DNA of 64,000 bases from Rhodobacter sp. (GTDB lineage: Bacteria > Pseudomonadota > Alphaproteobacteria > Rhodobacterales > Rhodobacteraceae): assembly GCA_020637555.1 (NCBI GenBank), contig JACKKF010000003.1, positions 372,001-436,000 of the forward strand, read 5' to 3'. Within the stretch, counting starts at the first letter, position 1. Each line of letters starts with the position of its first letter. The position numbers and the translations under genes are program-made. Shown one piece after another: positions 8,251 to 16,469 of this stretch. The notes under the pieces were generated by a model. That model was not told the DNA's origin, did not search any database, and was given only the letters and a program-made list of their open reading frames with translations.

Positions 8251-9531
8251 ATGGCTCATTCCTCTGGCAATGACAGCAAGAACACGCTGTATTGTTCCTT
8301 TTGCGGCAAAAGCCAGCACGAGGTCCGCAAGCTGATCGCGGGACCGACCGTGTTCATCTGCGACGAATGCGTCGAGCTGTGCATGGACATCATTCGCGAA
8401 GAAACGAAGGGTTCGGGCTTCAAGACGACCGACGGCGTCCCGTCTCCGCGCGACATCTGCAAGGTTCTGGACGATTATGTCATCGGGCAGGAGCGCGCCA
8501 AGCGCGTGCTCTCGGTCGCGGTGCACAACCATTACAAGCGGCTTGGCTTTTCCGGCAAGGCCGGCAAGGGCGGCGAGATCGAACTCAGCAAGTCGAACAT
8601 CCTGCTGATCGGCCCCACCGGCTGCGGCAAGACGCTGCTGGCGCAGACGCTGGCGCGCATCCTGGATGTGCCGTTCACCATGGCTGACGCGACCACCCTG
8701 ACCGAGGCCGGCTATGTCGGCGAGGATGTGGAAAACATCATCCTGAAGCTGTTGCAGGCGTCGGAATACAACGTCGAACGCGCGCAGCGCGGCATCGTCT
8801 ATATCGACGAGGTCGACAAGATCACCCGCAAGTCCGACAACCCCTCGATCACCCGCGACGTGTCGGGCGAGGGGGTGCAACAGGCGCTTCTGAAGCTGAT
8901 GGAAGGCACCGTTGCCAGCGTGCCGCCGCAAGGCGGGCGCAAACATCCGCAGCAGGAGTTCCTGCAGGTCGACACGACGAACATCCTGTTCATCTGCGGC
9001 GGTGCCTTTGCCGGGCTTGAGCGCATCATCGCCCAGCGCAACAAGGGCACGGCGATCGGATTTGGCGCGGACGTCAAGGACGAGAGCAAGCGCACCGTGG
9101 GCGAGGCGCTGACCCAGCTCGAACCCGAGGACTTGCTGAAATTCGGCCTGATCCCCGAATTCGTCGGTCGCCTGCCGGTGATTGCCACCTTGACCGATCT
9201 GGATGAGGACGCGCTGGTCACCATCCTGACCGAGCCGAAGAATGCGCTGGTCAAGCAATACCAGCGCCTGTTCGAGATCGAGGGCGCCGAGCTGACCTTT
9301 ACCGACGACGCGCTGCGCGCGATCTCGCGCCGGGCGATCGCGCGCAAGACCGGTGCCCGCGGCCTGCGGTCGATCATGGAGGATATCCTGCTGGACACCA
9401 TGTTCGAACTGCCGGGGATGGAGAACGTGCAGGAGGTCGTGGTCAACGAGGAAGCGGTGACATCGGGCACCCACCCGTTGATGATCTACGCGGATGCCAA
9501 GCCCCAGGGCGCCAGTTCCTCGGCCGGTTGA
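8251..9531 (+). CDS. clpX: ATP-dependent protease ATPase subunit ClpX
   Basis: This 426-residue AAA+ unfoldase feeds substrates to ClpP. The N-terminal zinc-binding domain shows CSFCGK and CDECVELC. The AAA+ module has Walker A GPTGCGKT, Walker B IVYIDEVDKI and the GYVGED pore loop. The ATG at 8251 with GAGG upstream gives the canonical N-terminus MAHSSGNDSKNTLYCSFC; the longer frame from 8197 is not supported. A strong hairpin terminator follows the gene. Confidence 0.97.
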   Translation: MAHSSGNDSKNTLYCSFCGKSQHEVRKLIAGPTVFICDECVELCMDIIREETKGSGFKTTDGVPSPRDICKVLDDYVIGQERAKRVLSVAVHNHYKRLGFSGKAGKGGEIELSKSNILLIGPTGCGKTLLAQTLARILDVPFTMADATTLTEAGYVGEDVENIILKLLQASEYNVERAQRGIVYIDEVDKITRKSDNPSITRDVSGEGVQQALLKLMEGTVASVPPQGGRKHPQQEFLQVDTTNILFICGGAFAGLERIIAQRNKGTAIGFGADVKDESKRTVGEALTQLEPEDLLKFGLIPEFVGRLPVIATLTDLDEDALVTILTEPKNALVKQYQRLFEIEGAELTFTDDALRAISRRAIARKTGARGLRSIMEDILLDTMFELPGMENVQEVVVNEEAVTSGTHPLMIYADAKPQGASSSAG

Positions 9532-9547
9532 CGGGCATCGCCAGACT

Positions 9548-9586
9548 GCAGAACGCCCCGGGTCATCCGGGGCGTTCTGCATTTCG
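9548..9586 (+). terminator. Intrinsic-type terminator after clpX
   Basis: A perfect 14-bp stem (9548-9561 pairing with 9567-9580) with loop GTCAT is followed by ATTTCG. It ends the clpPX unit before the convergent minus-strand gene. Confidence 0.8.
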
Positions 9587-9613
9587 CCTGTCAGGCGATC
9601 CTTGCCTGCGGTT

Positions 9614-11164
9614 TCAGGGCTGCACGGCCGGGCGCATGATCTCGATCATGCAGGGACCTGTCAGCCCGCCCGCCATTGCTGCAAGATCCGCATCCGTGCC
9701 CCGCATGAAGGGCAGTCCCATGGCCTGCGCCAGCGCCCCCATGTCCGGTGCCGAGGGGGTGCACCCGATCACTTCGGCCCCGGCCTCGCGCATGGCGGCG
9801 GCGATTTCGCCATAGCCGTTGTTGTTGAACACGACGAAGATCACGTTCAGGTTTTCGTCCAGCGCGGTGCGCAATTCCCCCGGATGGAACATGAGCCCGC
9901 CATCGCCGGTCAGGCAGATGACCCGCGCGTCGGGCTTCGCCAGCGCCGCGCCGATGGCCGCGCAGGGGCCGAATCCCAGGGCGCCGTAGCCGGTTGCCGC
10001 GTTGAACCAGCCACCCGGTCGGTCGTGATCATAGAACAGGTTCCCGGCATAGGCGGTCTGGGTGGAATCCCCCACCAGGATCGCGTCGGGAACCGCCTTG
10101 CGCAGGGCTGTCAACACGCGCACCTCGGCCTGATAGGCCTCGGGCAGTTCGGCAAAGGCCGCGCTGCGGGTCTCGGCCGCGCGCTCGACGCCGCCGGGCG
10201 CGGGTTGGGGCGGCGCCAGTTTCGGCAGGATCGTGGCGGCGTCGGCCTGCAGCGTCAGCGCGGCGTGATAGCGCGCCAATTGCCCGCCGTCGATATCGAT
10301 GCGGATCATGCCGGACAGGTCAGGCAGAGCGCCCCTGCCATACATGTCGCAATCGGTGGGGCCCAATTCTGACCCCACCACAAGCAATTGATCGGAGGCA
10401 CGGATCAGGTCGCGAACCGCGCCCAGGCTGGGGCTGGCCGGAACCGCCAGCGGGTGATCGTGCATCAGCCCGCGCGCGTTGGTTGTCAGGATCACCGGCG
10501 CGCCCAGCGCCTCGGCCAGGGCCTGCAATTCCGGCCCGGCCTTGCGGCATCCGCCGCCGGCCAGGATCACCGGCCGACGCGCCGCTCGCAGGCGGGCGCG
10601 GGCCTTGGCGGGATCGGGCGGTGCGGGCAGGGGATGCGCCAGCGCCGCCGCCGGGGGGGCCTTGGCCGCCATCAGGTCCAGCGGGATCTCGATATGGACC
10701 GGCCCGCCGCGGCCGGTGGTGAGCGCGCGGCCGGCATGCGCCAGCAGACCCGGCAGGGCCTGCGGATCCTCCAGATGCAGGGCGGGCCCCAGGGTGCGGG
10801 TCAGGGCGCGCTGGTCGGGCAGTTCGTGCAGATACCCCAGCCCCTTGCCCAGGGTATCACGCCGGTTCACGCCCGAGATGACCAGAACCGGCACACTATC
10901 CGCGCGGGCCTGCGCCATCGGCGTCAGGATGTTGGTTACCCCCGGTCCGGTGATCACCAGCGCCACGCCGAAACGGCCCGAAACCCGCGCATAGCCATCC
11001 GCCATGAACCCGGCAGCCGCTTCGTGACGGGGGGTGACGTGGCGGATGCCGGACCCGGCGAGGGCGCGATACAGTTCGATCGTGTGCACGCCAGGGATCC
11101 CGAAGATCACCTCGACCCCCTGGATTTTCAACCAATCCACAAGGGTTTGCGCAACGGTGTTCAT
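9614..11164 (-). CDS. TPP-dependent decarboxylase, AruI-like (5-guanidino-2-oxopentanoate decarboxylase candidate)
   Basis: This 516-residue enzyme of the acetolactate synthase/pyruvate decarboxylase superfamily has the catalytic glutamate in RHEAAAGFMADGYARV and the TPP/Mg site from GDGG through NNNGYGE. The ATG at 11164 overlaps the stop of the upstream transaminase gene (ATGA), which shows translational coupling and rules out the longer frame from 11203. In the arginine transaminase pathway of Pseudomonas, AruH makes 2-ketoarginine and AruI decarboxylates it to 4-guanidinobutyraldehyde. The adjoining aminotransferase and guanidino-hydrolase genes favour that role. Another 2-keto acid decarboxylase or an acetolactate-synthase-like enzyme remains possible. 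Confidence 0.65.
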   Translation of the reverse strand: MNTVAQTLVDWLKIQGVEVIFGIPGVHTIELYRALAGSGIRHVTPRHEAAAGFMADGYARVSGRFGVALVITGPGVTNILTPMAQARADSVPVLVISGVNRRDTLGKGLGYLHELPDQRALTRTLGPALHLEDPQALPGLLAHAGRALTTGRGGPVHIEIPLDLMAAKAPPAAALAHPLPAPPDPAKARARLRAARRPVILAGGGCRKAGPELQALAEALGAPVILTTNARGLMHDHPLAVPASPSLGAVRDLIRASDQLLVVGSELGPTDCDMYGRGALPDLSGMIRIDIDGGQLARYHAALTLQADAATILPKLAPPQPAPGGVERAAETRSAAFAELPEAYQAEVRVLTALRKAVPDAILVGDSTQTAYAGNLFYDHDRPGGWFNAATGYGALGFGPCAAIGAALAKPDARVICLTGDGGLMFHPGELRTALDENLNVIFVVFNNNGYGEIAAAMREAGAEVIGCTPSAPDMGALAQAMGLPFMRGTDADLAAMAGGLTGPCMIEIMRPAVQP

Positions 11165-12339
11165 GCTGCTTTCCGTTCGGCATGGGCGCGGATGCGGCGG
11201 CATGCCTCGCGCGTGTCGTCATCCGAGGCATTGAGGGCAATCCGCAGCCATCCCTCGAGGGCTGGCCCGAACGAGGCGCCGGGCATGGCCGCGACCCCGG
11301 TGCGGTCGAGCAGGTCCAGCGCGAAGTCGAGTGAATTGTCAGACAATTCCCGAATGTCAAGCAATGCGAACATCCCGGCCTCGGGGCGGTGGACATGCAG
11401 GCCGGCGACCCCGTCAAGGGCGTCGAACAGGATCTGCGCCCGGTTCGCCATGCGCGCCGCCATGTCCTGGGCCAGCGTCGGCGCGGCCAGCACCGCTTGC
11501 GCGGTCATGTCGGCGATGAAGGGTTGCGAGCCGAACAGCATGGTTTCGCTGAGCGGCAGCGCGCGGGCACAGAACGCGGCGGGGCCGACCACCCAGCCCG
11601 ACCGGAACCCCGGGGCCGCGTGACTTTTCGAGATCGACGCCGCGATCACGGTGCGATCCTCGAATGCGGGATCCGCCAACGCCGAGGTGAACGGGCGGCC
11701 GGAATGGGTCAGGTCGCCATACACCTCGTCCGAGATGATCCACAGATCATGGGCCCGGGCCAGCTCGCCAATCGCGCGCAACGTGTCGGGATCCAGAATT
11801 GCGCCTGTCGGATTGTGCGGCGTGTTCAGGAAGATCGCGCGCGTCCGGCTGGTAATTTTTTCTTCGATGTCAGCGGCTTGCAGGCGGAAATTCATCTCGG
11901 GCCGCAATCGGACGCCGACCGGGACTGCGCCGGATGCGCGGATCAGCCCTTCATAGGTGGCATACATCGGGTCGCCGAGGATGACCTCGCTGCCGATATC
12001 GCACAGGGTTCTGAGCACGACATAGAGCGAGGTCTGCGTGCCCGGCAGGCACAGGAACCGATCACGCCCCACGGGACGGCCAAGGCGCTGTTCATAGCGT
12101 TGCGACAGGGCCGACAGCAGCGCGGGCTCACCCCGGCCGTTGGAATAGCCGGTGCGCCCGGCCTGCATGGCGGTGCAGGCTGCGTCGATCAGCCAGTCGG
12201 GGGTGGGCACGTCCGGTTCGCCGATGGTCAGGTTGATGACCGGTTCGCCGGCGTCGATGCGGGCGCGGGCGGCGATGCTGAGGGTCCATTTGTCCGAACC
12301 CAGGCCGGCAAGCTGATCGGTCACGGTGGCGTATTGCAT
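11161..12339 (-). CDS. PLP-dependent aminotransferase, AruH-like (arginine:pyruvate transaminase candidate)
   Basis: This 392-residue class I/II aminotransferase has the PLP-binding lysine in the ASISKSHAAPGFRSGW segment, the NPTG-type substrate loop (TPHNPTGAIL) and a conserved arginine near the C-terminus. The start at 12339 is chosen because it lies one base after the upstream TetR stop (TGACATG) and gives a normal N-terminus. It sits between the regulator and the TPP decarboxylase in a tightly packed minus-strand operon. The pairing with an AruI-like decarboxylase suggests arginine or a methylarginine as amino donor. Substrate is inferred, not proven. Confidence 0.68.
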   Translation of the reverse strand: MQYATVTDQLAGLGSDKWTLSIAARARIDAGEPVINLTIGEPDVPTPDWLIDAACTAMQAGRTGYSNGRGEPALLSALSQRYEQRLGRPVGRDRFLCLPGTQTSLYVVLRTLCDIGSEVILGDPMYATYEGLIRASGAVPVGVRLRPEMNFRLQAADIEEKITSRTRAIFLNTPHNPTGAILDPDTLRAIGELARAHDLWIISDEVYGDLTHSGRPFTSALADPAFEDRTVIAASISKSHAAPGFRSGWVVGPAAFCARALPLSETMLFGSQPFIADMTAQAVLAAPTLAQDMAARMANRAQILFDALDGVAGLHVHRPEAGMFALLDIRELSDNSLDFALDLLDRTGVAAMPGASFGPALEGWLRIALNASDDDTREACRRIRAHAERKAA

Positions 12340-12340
12340 G

Positions 12341-12985
12341 TCAACCCTCGGGAAGTTCCAGTTGAAGAAGACGCGAGAAGGCCTTGATGGCAATGTCTTT
12401 CATCTCGCCGTCACGAAAGTGGCCGGGAAGCGCGCCGGCTTCGATCCAAAGACCATCCAGCAGCGCGTTTCCGGCGATGGCCAGCGCCCGCGTGTCCCCC
12501 GTGCCCCGCCCGGCCGCAATCAGAGCGTCGGCGATCAGGCCCTGAAGCCGGTCACGAAACGCCAGATAGGTCTTTTCGTGCACCGCGCGCATCGCGGCGT
12601 CGCGGGGGACCAGTTGCATCGATGCGGCCCATAACGCGACACCGCGCGGATCGGTCACGGGGGGCGAAACGGCGGCCGCGATGAACCCGGCCAGCCGCGC
12701 CAGCGGCGTGTCCGGCAACTCGGCCAGGGTCGCGCCGCTGGCATCGGTCAGGCCGGACATGAGGGATTCGTGCGCGGCGGCCACCAGGTCCTCCTTGGTG
12801 GCGAAATAGTGCCGGATCAGCCCGGGGGTGACCCCCGCGCGCAGGGCGATGGCGCGCACGGTGGCGGCCTGCGGTCCGCCCTCGGCGATCAGGTCCAGCG
12901 TGGCGTCGATCAGGGCGGCGCGCCGGCCTTCCTCGCCGATGCGGACAAAGGGGCGGCGCCCCGGACCCGATTGCCCGGCGCTCAT
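12341..12985 (-). CDS. TetR/AcrR-family transcriptional regulator (BetI-like)
   Basis: This 214-residue regulator has an N-terminal helix-turn-helix (AATVRAIALRAGVTPGLIRHYF, about residues 40-62) typical of the BetI-like part of the TetR family. The ATG at 12985 overlaps the stop of the hydrolase gene by ATGA. It lies inside the operon, between the hydrolase and transaminase genes, and so is presumably autoregulated. The probable target is the inverted repeat at 13867-13894 in the divergent promoter region. The ligand is probably a guanidino compound or its product, by inference from the neighbours. Confidence 0.85.
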   Translation of the reverse strand: MSAGQSGPGRRPFVRIGEEGRRAALIDATLDLIAEGGPQAATVRAIALRAGVTPGLIRHYFATKEDLVAAAHESLMSGLTDASGATLAELPDTPLARLAGFIAAAVSPPVTDPRGVALWAASMQLVPRDAAMRAVHEKTYLAFRDRLQGLIADALIAAGRGTGDTRALAIAGNALLDGLWIEAGALPGHFRDGEMKDIAIKAFSRLLQLELPEG

Positions 12986-13851
12986 GCCCGCAGGACCGGG
13001 CGGGTCAGGCAGGTCGGCCCGCCCTCGCAGGCGATGCACAGCGCGTCGCCCTCGAAAACCTGCACGCGGCAGCCATGGGCCTCCATCAGGGCGCGGGTCC
13101 TGGGGAAGCCGTCGACCATCACCACATCGTGCGGCGACAGCATCAGCACATTCAGGCTGAGCCCGTTCGAGGCCGTGAACTCGTCCTCGGGGGCGTGCAG
13201 CAGGGTCCAGCCGCGCGCGGTCAGCTCGGCCCAGAGCGCATAGGGCAGCAGCGGGGCGTGGATCAGCGCCATGCGGGGCCCGAGGGGCGAGATCAGCGAC
13301 ATCAGGTGCAGGCAGGCCTCGGGTCCGGTCCACCAGGGCAGGTCATAGGCCTGCACGCGCATCCCGTGGGGGGCCAGCAGGGCGGCCACGGCCTCGATTC
13401 CGGCCTGGTTCGATCGCGCCCCCCGGCCTATGGCCAGCGTATCGGGGTCGATCCAGACGCAGTCACCGGATTCGACCGTCGCCGCGCCTTCGAGCTGACC
13501 GAGAATCGGCACGCCCAGGGCCTCGTATGCGGCGACATGCAGGTCAGGCTCGCGCCGGCGCAGCGGCTTGCCCATGTTCAGAACGACCGCCCCGGCACGC
13601 GTGACAAACGAGGGGTCCTGCACAAAGACTGCATCCGACAAATCGTCGTCAACCGAAGGAATCCAGTGGATTTTCGCGCCCGAAGCGGCGACGATGGCGG
13701 CCAGGGCGGCGTGCTGGATCTCGGCCCTTGCGGGATCGAACCCAGGGCCGTAATGCCAGGTCGCCGGGTCGGCCTTGGCCATGGCGGGACCCGGGGCGCG
13801 CATCATCACGCGGGCCAGGGGTTTCGTGCGGTCTTCGGCGCCATGGGGCAT
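12982..13851 (-). CDS. DDAH/arginine deiminase-family guanidino hydrolase
   Basis: This 289-residue protein of the amidinotransferase/DDAH superfamily hydrolyses or transfers guanidino groups through a Cys-His pair. Signature pieces are FVQDPSFV, VESGDCVW (the ExGD motif), RSNQAGIE, CLHLMSLISPL with the catalytic-type His, and GGPTCLTRP with the catalytic-type Cys282. Dimethylarginine dimethylaminohydrolases give citrulline and a methylamine, and this is the most likely activity. It is the first gene of the minus-strand operon. Arginine deiminase or another guanidino hydrolase is the main alternative. Confidence 0.75.
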   Translation of the reverse strand: MPHGAEDRTKPLARVMMRAPGPAMAKADPATWHYGPGFDPARAEIQHAALAAIVAASGAKIHWIPSVDDDLSDAVFVQDPSFVTRAGAVVLNMGKPLRRREPDLHVAAYEALGVPILGQLEGAATVESGDCVWIDPDTLAIGRGARSNQAGIEAVAALLAPHGMRVQAYDLPWWTGPEACLHLMSLISPLGPRMALIHAPLLPYALWAELTARGWTLLHAPEDEFTASNGLSLNVLMLSPHDVVMVDGFPRTRALMEAHGCRVQVFEGDALCIACEGGPTCLTRPVLRA

Positions 13852-13866
13852 GGGGGCATTCTCGTG

Positions 13867-13894
13867 GCGTAATTATACGCTTGCATAATTGCGC
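13867..13894. promoter_or_regulatory. Inverted-repeat operator in the divergent hydrolase/ABC promoter
   Basis: Arms GCGTAATTATA and CATAATTGCGC flank a 6-bp centre and match at 9 of 11 paired positions. The site lies 16 bp from the hydrolase start and 100 bp from the binding-protein start. Its size and symmetry suit a TetR-family dimer, most simply the TetR encoded at 12341-12985. Confidence 0.55.
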
Positions 13895-13993
13895 AGGTTT
13901 TGGCCTGCTACAAGGACATTCGCCCGCGTCAGCGCATGGCGCAAGGGCGATAATCAGGCGCGGGAAACAGCGCCGCAACGACAGGAGAAGACA

Positions 13994-14758
13994 ATGAAGA
14001 AGATTCTCGTGACGGCCTCGGCTCTGGCCCTGATGGCGGGGTCCGCGATGGCCGATCCGCTGCGGGTGGGGATCGCCGCCGAACCCTATCCGCCGTTCTC
14101 GTCGCCCGATTCCTCGGGGCAATGGGTCGGCTGGGAGATCGACATCATCCACGCTGTCTGCGCCGCGGCCGAGGTCGACTGCGAAATCACGCCCACCGCC
14201 TGGGACGGGATCATCCCGGCGCTGGTCTCGGGGCGGATCGACGTCATCATGGCGTCGATGACGATCACCGCAGATCGGCTGCAAACCATTGATTTCTCGA
14301 ACCCTTACTACAACACGCCGGTGGTTGTGGTGGCACAGAAGGACATGGGCATGGCCGCCACCCCCGAGGGGTTGGCCGGGCATGTCCTGGGGGTGCAGGT
14401 TTCGACCATCTTCCAGGACTACGCCCAGCACTATTTCGAGGGCGAGACCGAGATCCGCACCTATCAGACCCAGGACGAAGCCAACCAGGACCTGGCCTCG
14501 GGGCGGATCGACGCCACGCTGGCAGACAGCCTGGCGATGGACCCGTTCCTGGCCTCGGACGCCGGAAGCTGCTGCGTGTCGCTGGGCCCGGTGGCCATGG
14601 ACGAGGCGATCCTGGGGCGGGGAATCGGCGCGGGCGTGCGCAAGGGCGACACCGCCACGCTGGAGGCGATCAACCGCGGCATCGCGGCGATTCTCGAAAA
14701 CGGCACCTATGACGAGATCACGTCGCGCTACTTCGCGACCTCGATCTACGGCGGCTGA
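13994..14758 (+). CDS. ABC transporter substrate-binding protein, polar amino acid type (family 3)
   Basis: This 254-residue periplasmic binding protein has a clear signal peptide, MKKILVTASALALMAGSAMA, cleaved before DPL. The mature part shows the family 3 pattern for basic and polar amino acids: EPYPPFS, GWEIDII, and MTITADRLQTIDFSNPYY. An AGGAG lies just upstream of the ATG. It heads a plus-strand unit with two permease genes and is divergent from the guanidino-compound operon, so arginine or methylarginine is a reasonable ligand. Confidence 0.88.
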   Translation: MKKILVTASALALMAGSAMADPLRVGIAAEPYPPFSSPDSSGQWVGWEIDIIHAVCAAAEVDCEITPTAWDGIIPALVSGRIDVIMASMTITADRLQTIDFSNPYYNTPVVVVAQKDMGMAATPEGLAGHVLGVQVSTIFQDYAQHYFEGETEIRTYQTQDEANQDLASGRIDATLADSLAMDPFLASDAGSCCVSLGPVAMDEAILGRGIGAGVRKGDTATLEAINRGIAAILENGTYDEITSRYFATSIYGG

Positions 14759-14760
14759 CC

Positions 14761-15510
14761 TTGCTGGACTGGCTGTTCCAGGTGTGGCCGGGGCTCGATG
14801 CCTCGGCCGCACTTCTGTCGCTGTCGCCGCCCGGATGGGGCGGCAACCTGCTGCGCGGTGCGGTCAATTCGCTGATCATCGCGCTGGGAGCCTTTGGGCT
14901 GGGATGCATGATCGGCACCGCGGGCGCGCTGGGAAAGCTGGGTGGCGGGCCGGTGACGCGCGACCTGCTGGCGGTCTACACGACCGTGGTGCGCGCGGTT
15001 CCCGAACTGATCCTGATCCTGCTGCTCTATTACGCGGGCACCGACCTGTTGAACCAGGCCCTCGGGGCGCTGGGCTATCGCCCGGTCCAGATTTCGGGGC
15101 TGGCCGCCGGGATCGGCGTTCTGGGGGTGGTTCAGGGCGCCTATGCGACCGAAGTTCTGCGCGGCGCCATCCAGGCCGTGCCCCGTGGCCAGATTGAAGC
15201 TGCGCGCGCCTATGGCATGAGCGCGGTGCAGGTGTTTCGCCGGGTGACCGTTCCGGCGATGCTGCCGCTGGCGCTGCCCGGCCTGTCGAACCTGTGGCTG
15301 ATCGCGACCAAGGACACGGCCCTGCTGGCCATCGTCGGGTTCAGCGAACTGACGCTGGAGACCCGACAGGCGGCCAGTTCGACGCGGGCCTATTTCACCT
15401 TTTTCCTGGCAGCCGGGGCGCTGTATCTGATCATGACGCTGGTTTCGACGCGGGTCTTTGCCTGGATCGAGGCGCGCTATCGTCGGGGCCAGGCCGGAGC
15501 GCGCGCCTGA
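14761..15510 (+). CDS. Amino acid ABC transporter permease (HisQ/ArtQ type)
   Basis: This 249-residue inner-membrane permease starts with TTG, two bases after the stop of the binding-protein gene; no ATG fits the N-terminus. It has about five membrane helices and the EAA loop that docks the ATPase (QIEAARAYGMSAVQVFRRV). It pairs with the next gene, which overlaps it by one base. Confidence 0.87.
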   Translation: MLDWLFQVWPGLDASAALLSLSPPGWGGNLLRGAVNSLIIALGAFGLGCMIGTAGALGKLGGGPVTRDLLAVYTTVVRAVPELILILLLYYAGTDLLNQALGALGYRPVQISGLAAGIGVLGVVQGAYATEVLRGAIQAVPRGQIEAARAYGMSAVQVFRRVTVPAMLPLALPGLSNLWLIATKDTALLAIVGFSELTLETRQAASSTRAYFTFFLAAGALYLIMTLVSTRVFAWIEARYRRGQAGARA

Positions 15511-16280
15511 TGCGGGCGGTGCTGCAGCCGCACCGTCTGGGGCTGATCGGCCTGGCGCTGGCGCTGGCGGTCTGGGCCGCGGTTTCCCTGCGTTGGGACT
15601 GGATCCCGCGCTATGCCGCCCTGGGGGCCGAGGGTTTGTGGCGCACCGCCTGGTTGCTGGTGCTGTCCACGCTGATCGGCTTCGCGCTGGCGGTGCCGCT
15701 GGGGCTGGCGCAAGCGGCGGGGCCGCGGGTGCTGGCCCTGCCGGCGCGCTGGTTCTGCACGCTGATCCGGGGCACGCCGCTGCTGTTGCAGATCTGGCTG
15801 ATCTATTACGGGCTGGGCAGTCTGTTTCCGCAATACCCGTGGATACGGCACTCGGACCTGTGGCCGATCCTCAGGCAGGCATGGCCCTATGCGCTGCTGG
15901 CGCTGTCGCTCAGCTATGCGGGATACGAGGGCGAGGTCATGCGCGGCGCGTTCAAGGCGGTGCCGCATGGCCAGCTCGAGGCAGCGCGGGCCTATGGCCT
16001 GTCGCGCCTGGCGGTGTTCCGGCGCATCTGGCTGCCGCAGGCGCTGGCCCGGGTGCTGCCGACGCTGGGGGGAGAGACGGTGTTGCAGTTGAAATCGACT
16101 CCGCTTGTCGCGACGATCACGGTGATCGAGATCTACGCCGTCGCCAGCCGCGTGCGCCAGGACACGTTCATCATCTATGAACCGCTGATCCTGCTGGCAC
16201 TGGTCTATCTCGTCTTTGCCGGCCTGATCGTTCTGGCCTTCCGGTGGCTGGAGCGGCGGTTCGCACGCGGGCTGGGCTGA
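15510..16280 (+). CDS. Amino acid ABC transporter permease (HisM/ArtM type)
   Basis: This 256-residue permease has its ATG overlapping the previous stop (TGATG). The EAA loop is QLEAARAYGLSRLAVFRRI. With the preceding permease it forms the membrane channel for the family 3 binding protein. No ATP-binding subunit gene follows; the unit ends in a repeat-rich spacer. The transporter must therefore use an ATPase encoded elsewhere. Confidence 0.87.
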   Translation: MRAVLQPHRLGLIGLALALAVWAAVSLRWDWIPRYAALGAEGLWRTAWLLVLSTLIGFALAVPLGLAQAAGPRVLALPARWFCTLIRGTPLLLQIWLIYYGLGSLFPQYPWIRHSDLWPILRQAWPYALLALSLSYAGYEGEVMRGAFKAVPHGQLEAARAYGLSRLAVFRRIWLPQALARVLPTLGGETVLQLKSTPLVATITVIEIYAVASRVRQDTFIIYEPLILLALVYLVFAGLIVLAFRWLERRFARGLG

Positions 16281-16320
16281 CACGCACGGACGCATCCGGT
16301 GGGACAGGTGGCGGTTCGGG

Positions 16321-16368
16321 CAGGCCGTGATTGGGGGTGGCCGTGATTGGGGCAGGCCGTGATTGGGG
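16321..16368. repeat. Short tandem repeat of GGCCGTGATTGGGG
   Basis: Three near-identical units of 15-17 bp occur head to tail at 16321-16337, 16338-16352 and 16353-16368, directly before the intergenic hairpin repeat. They look like slippage products. No coding role is seen. Confidence 0.7.
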
Positions 16369-16370
16369 CA

Positions 16371-16455
16371 GGCGGGGGGCCAGCCCCCCGCACCCCCCGC
16401 CAAAGGGGGTTTTCCACCCCCTTTGGATACCCCCGAGGATATTTCCGGCACAAAG
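16371..16455. repeat. Intergenic hairpin repeat, copy 2
   Basis: This copy has a perfect 9-bp stem (16402-16410 with 16416-16424) preceded by a second G8/C8-type hairpin (from about 16372), then the same tail as copy 1 at 2626-2713. Stem length differs from copy 1 on both arms together, so pairing is kept while sequence changes. It sits between convergent genes and probably helps end both transcripts. Confidence 0.75.
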
Positions 16456-16469
16456 ATGGGGGGCTGTGG

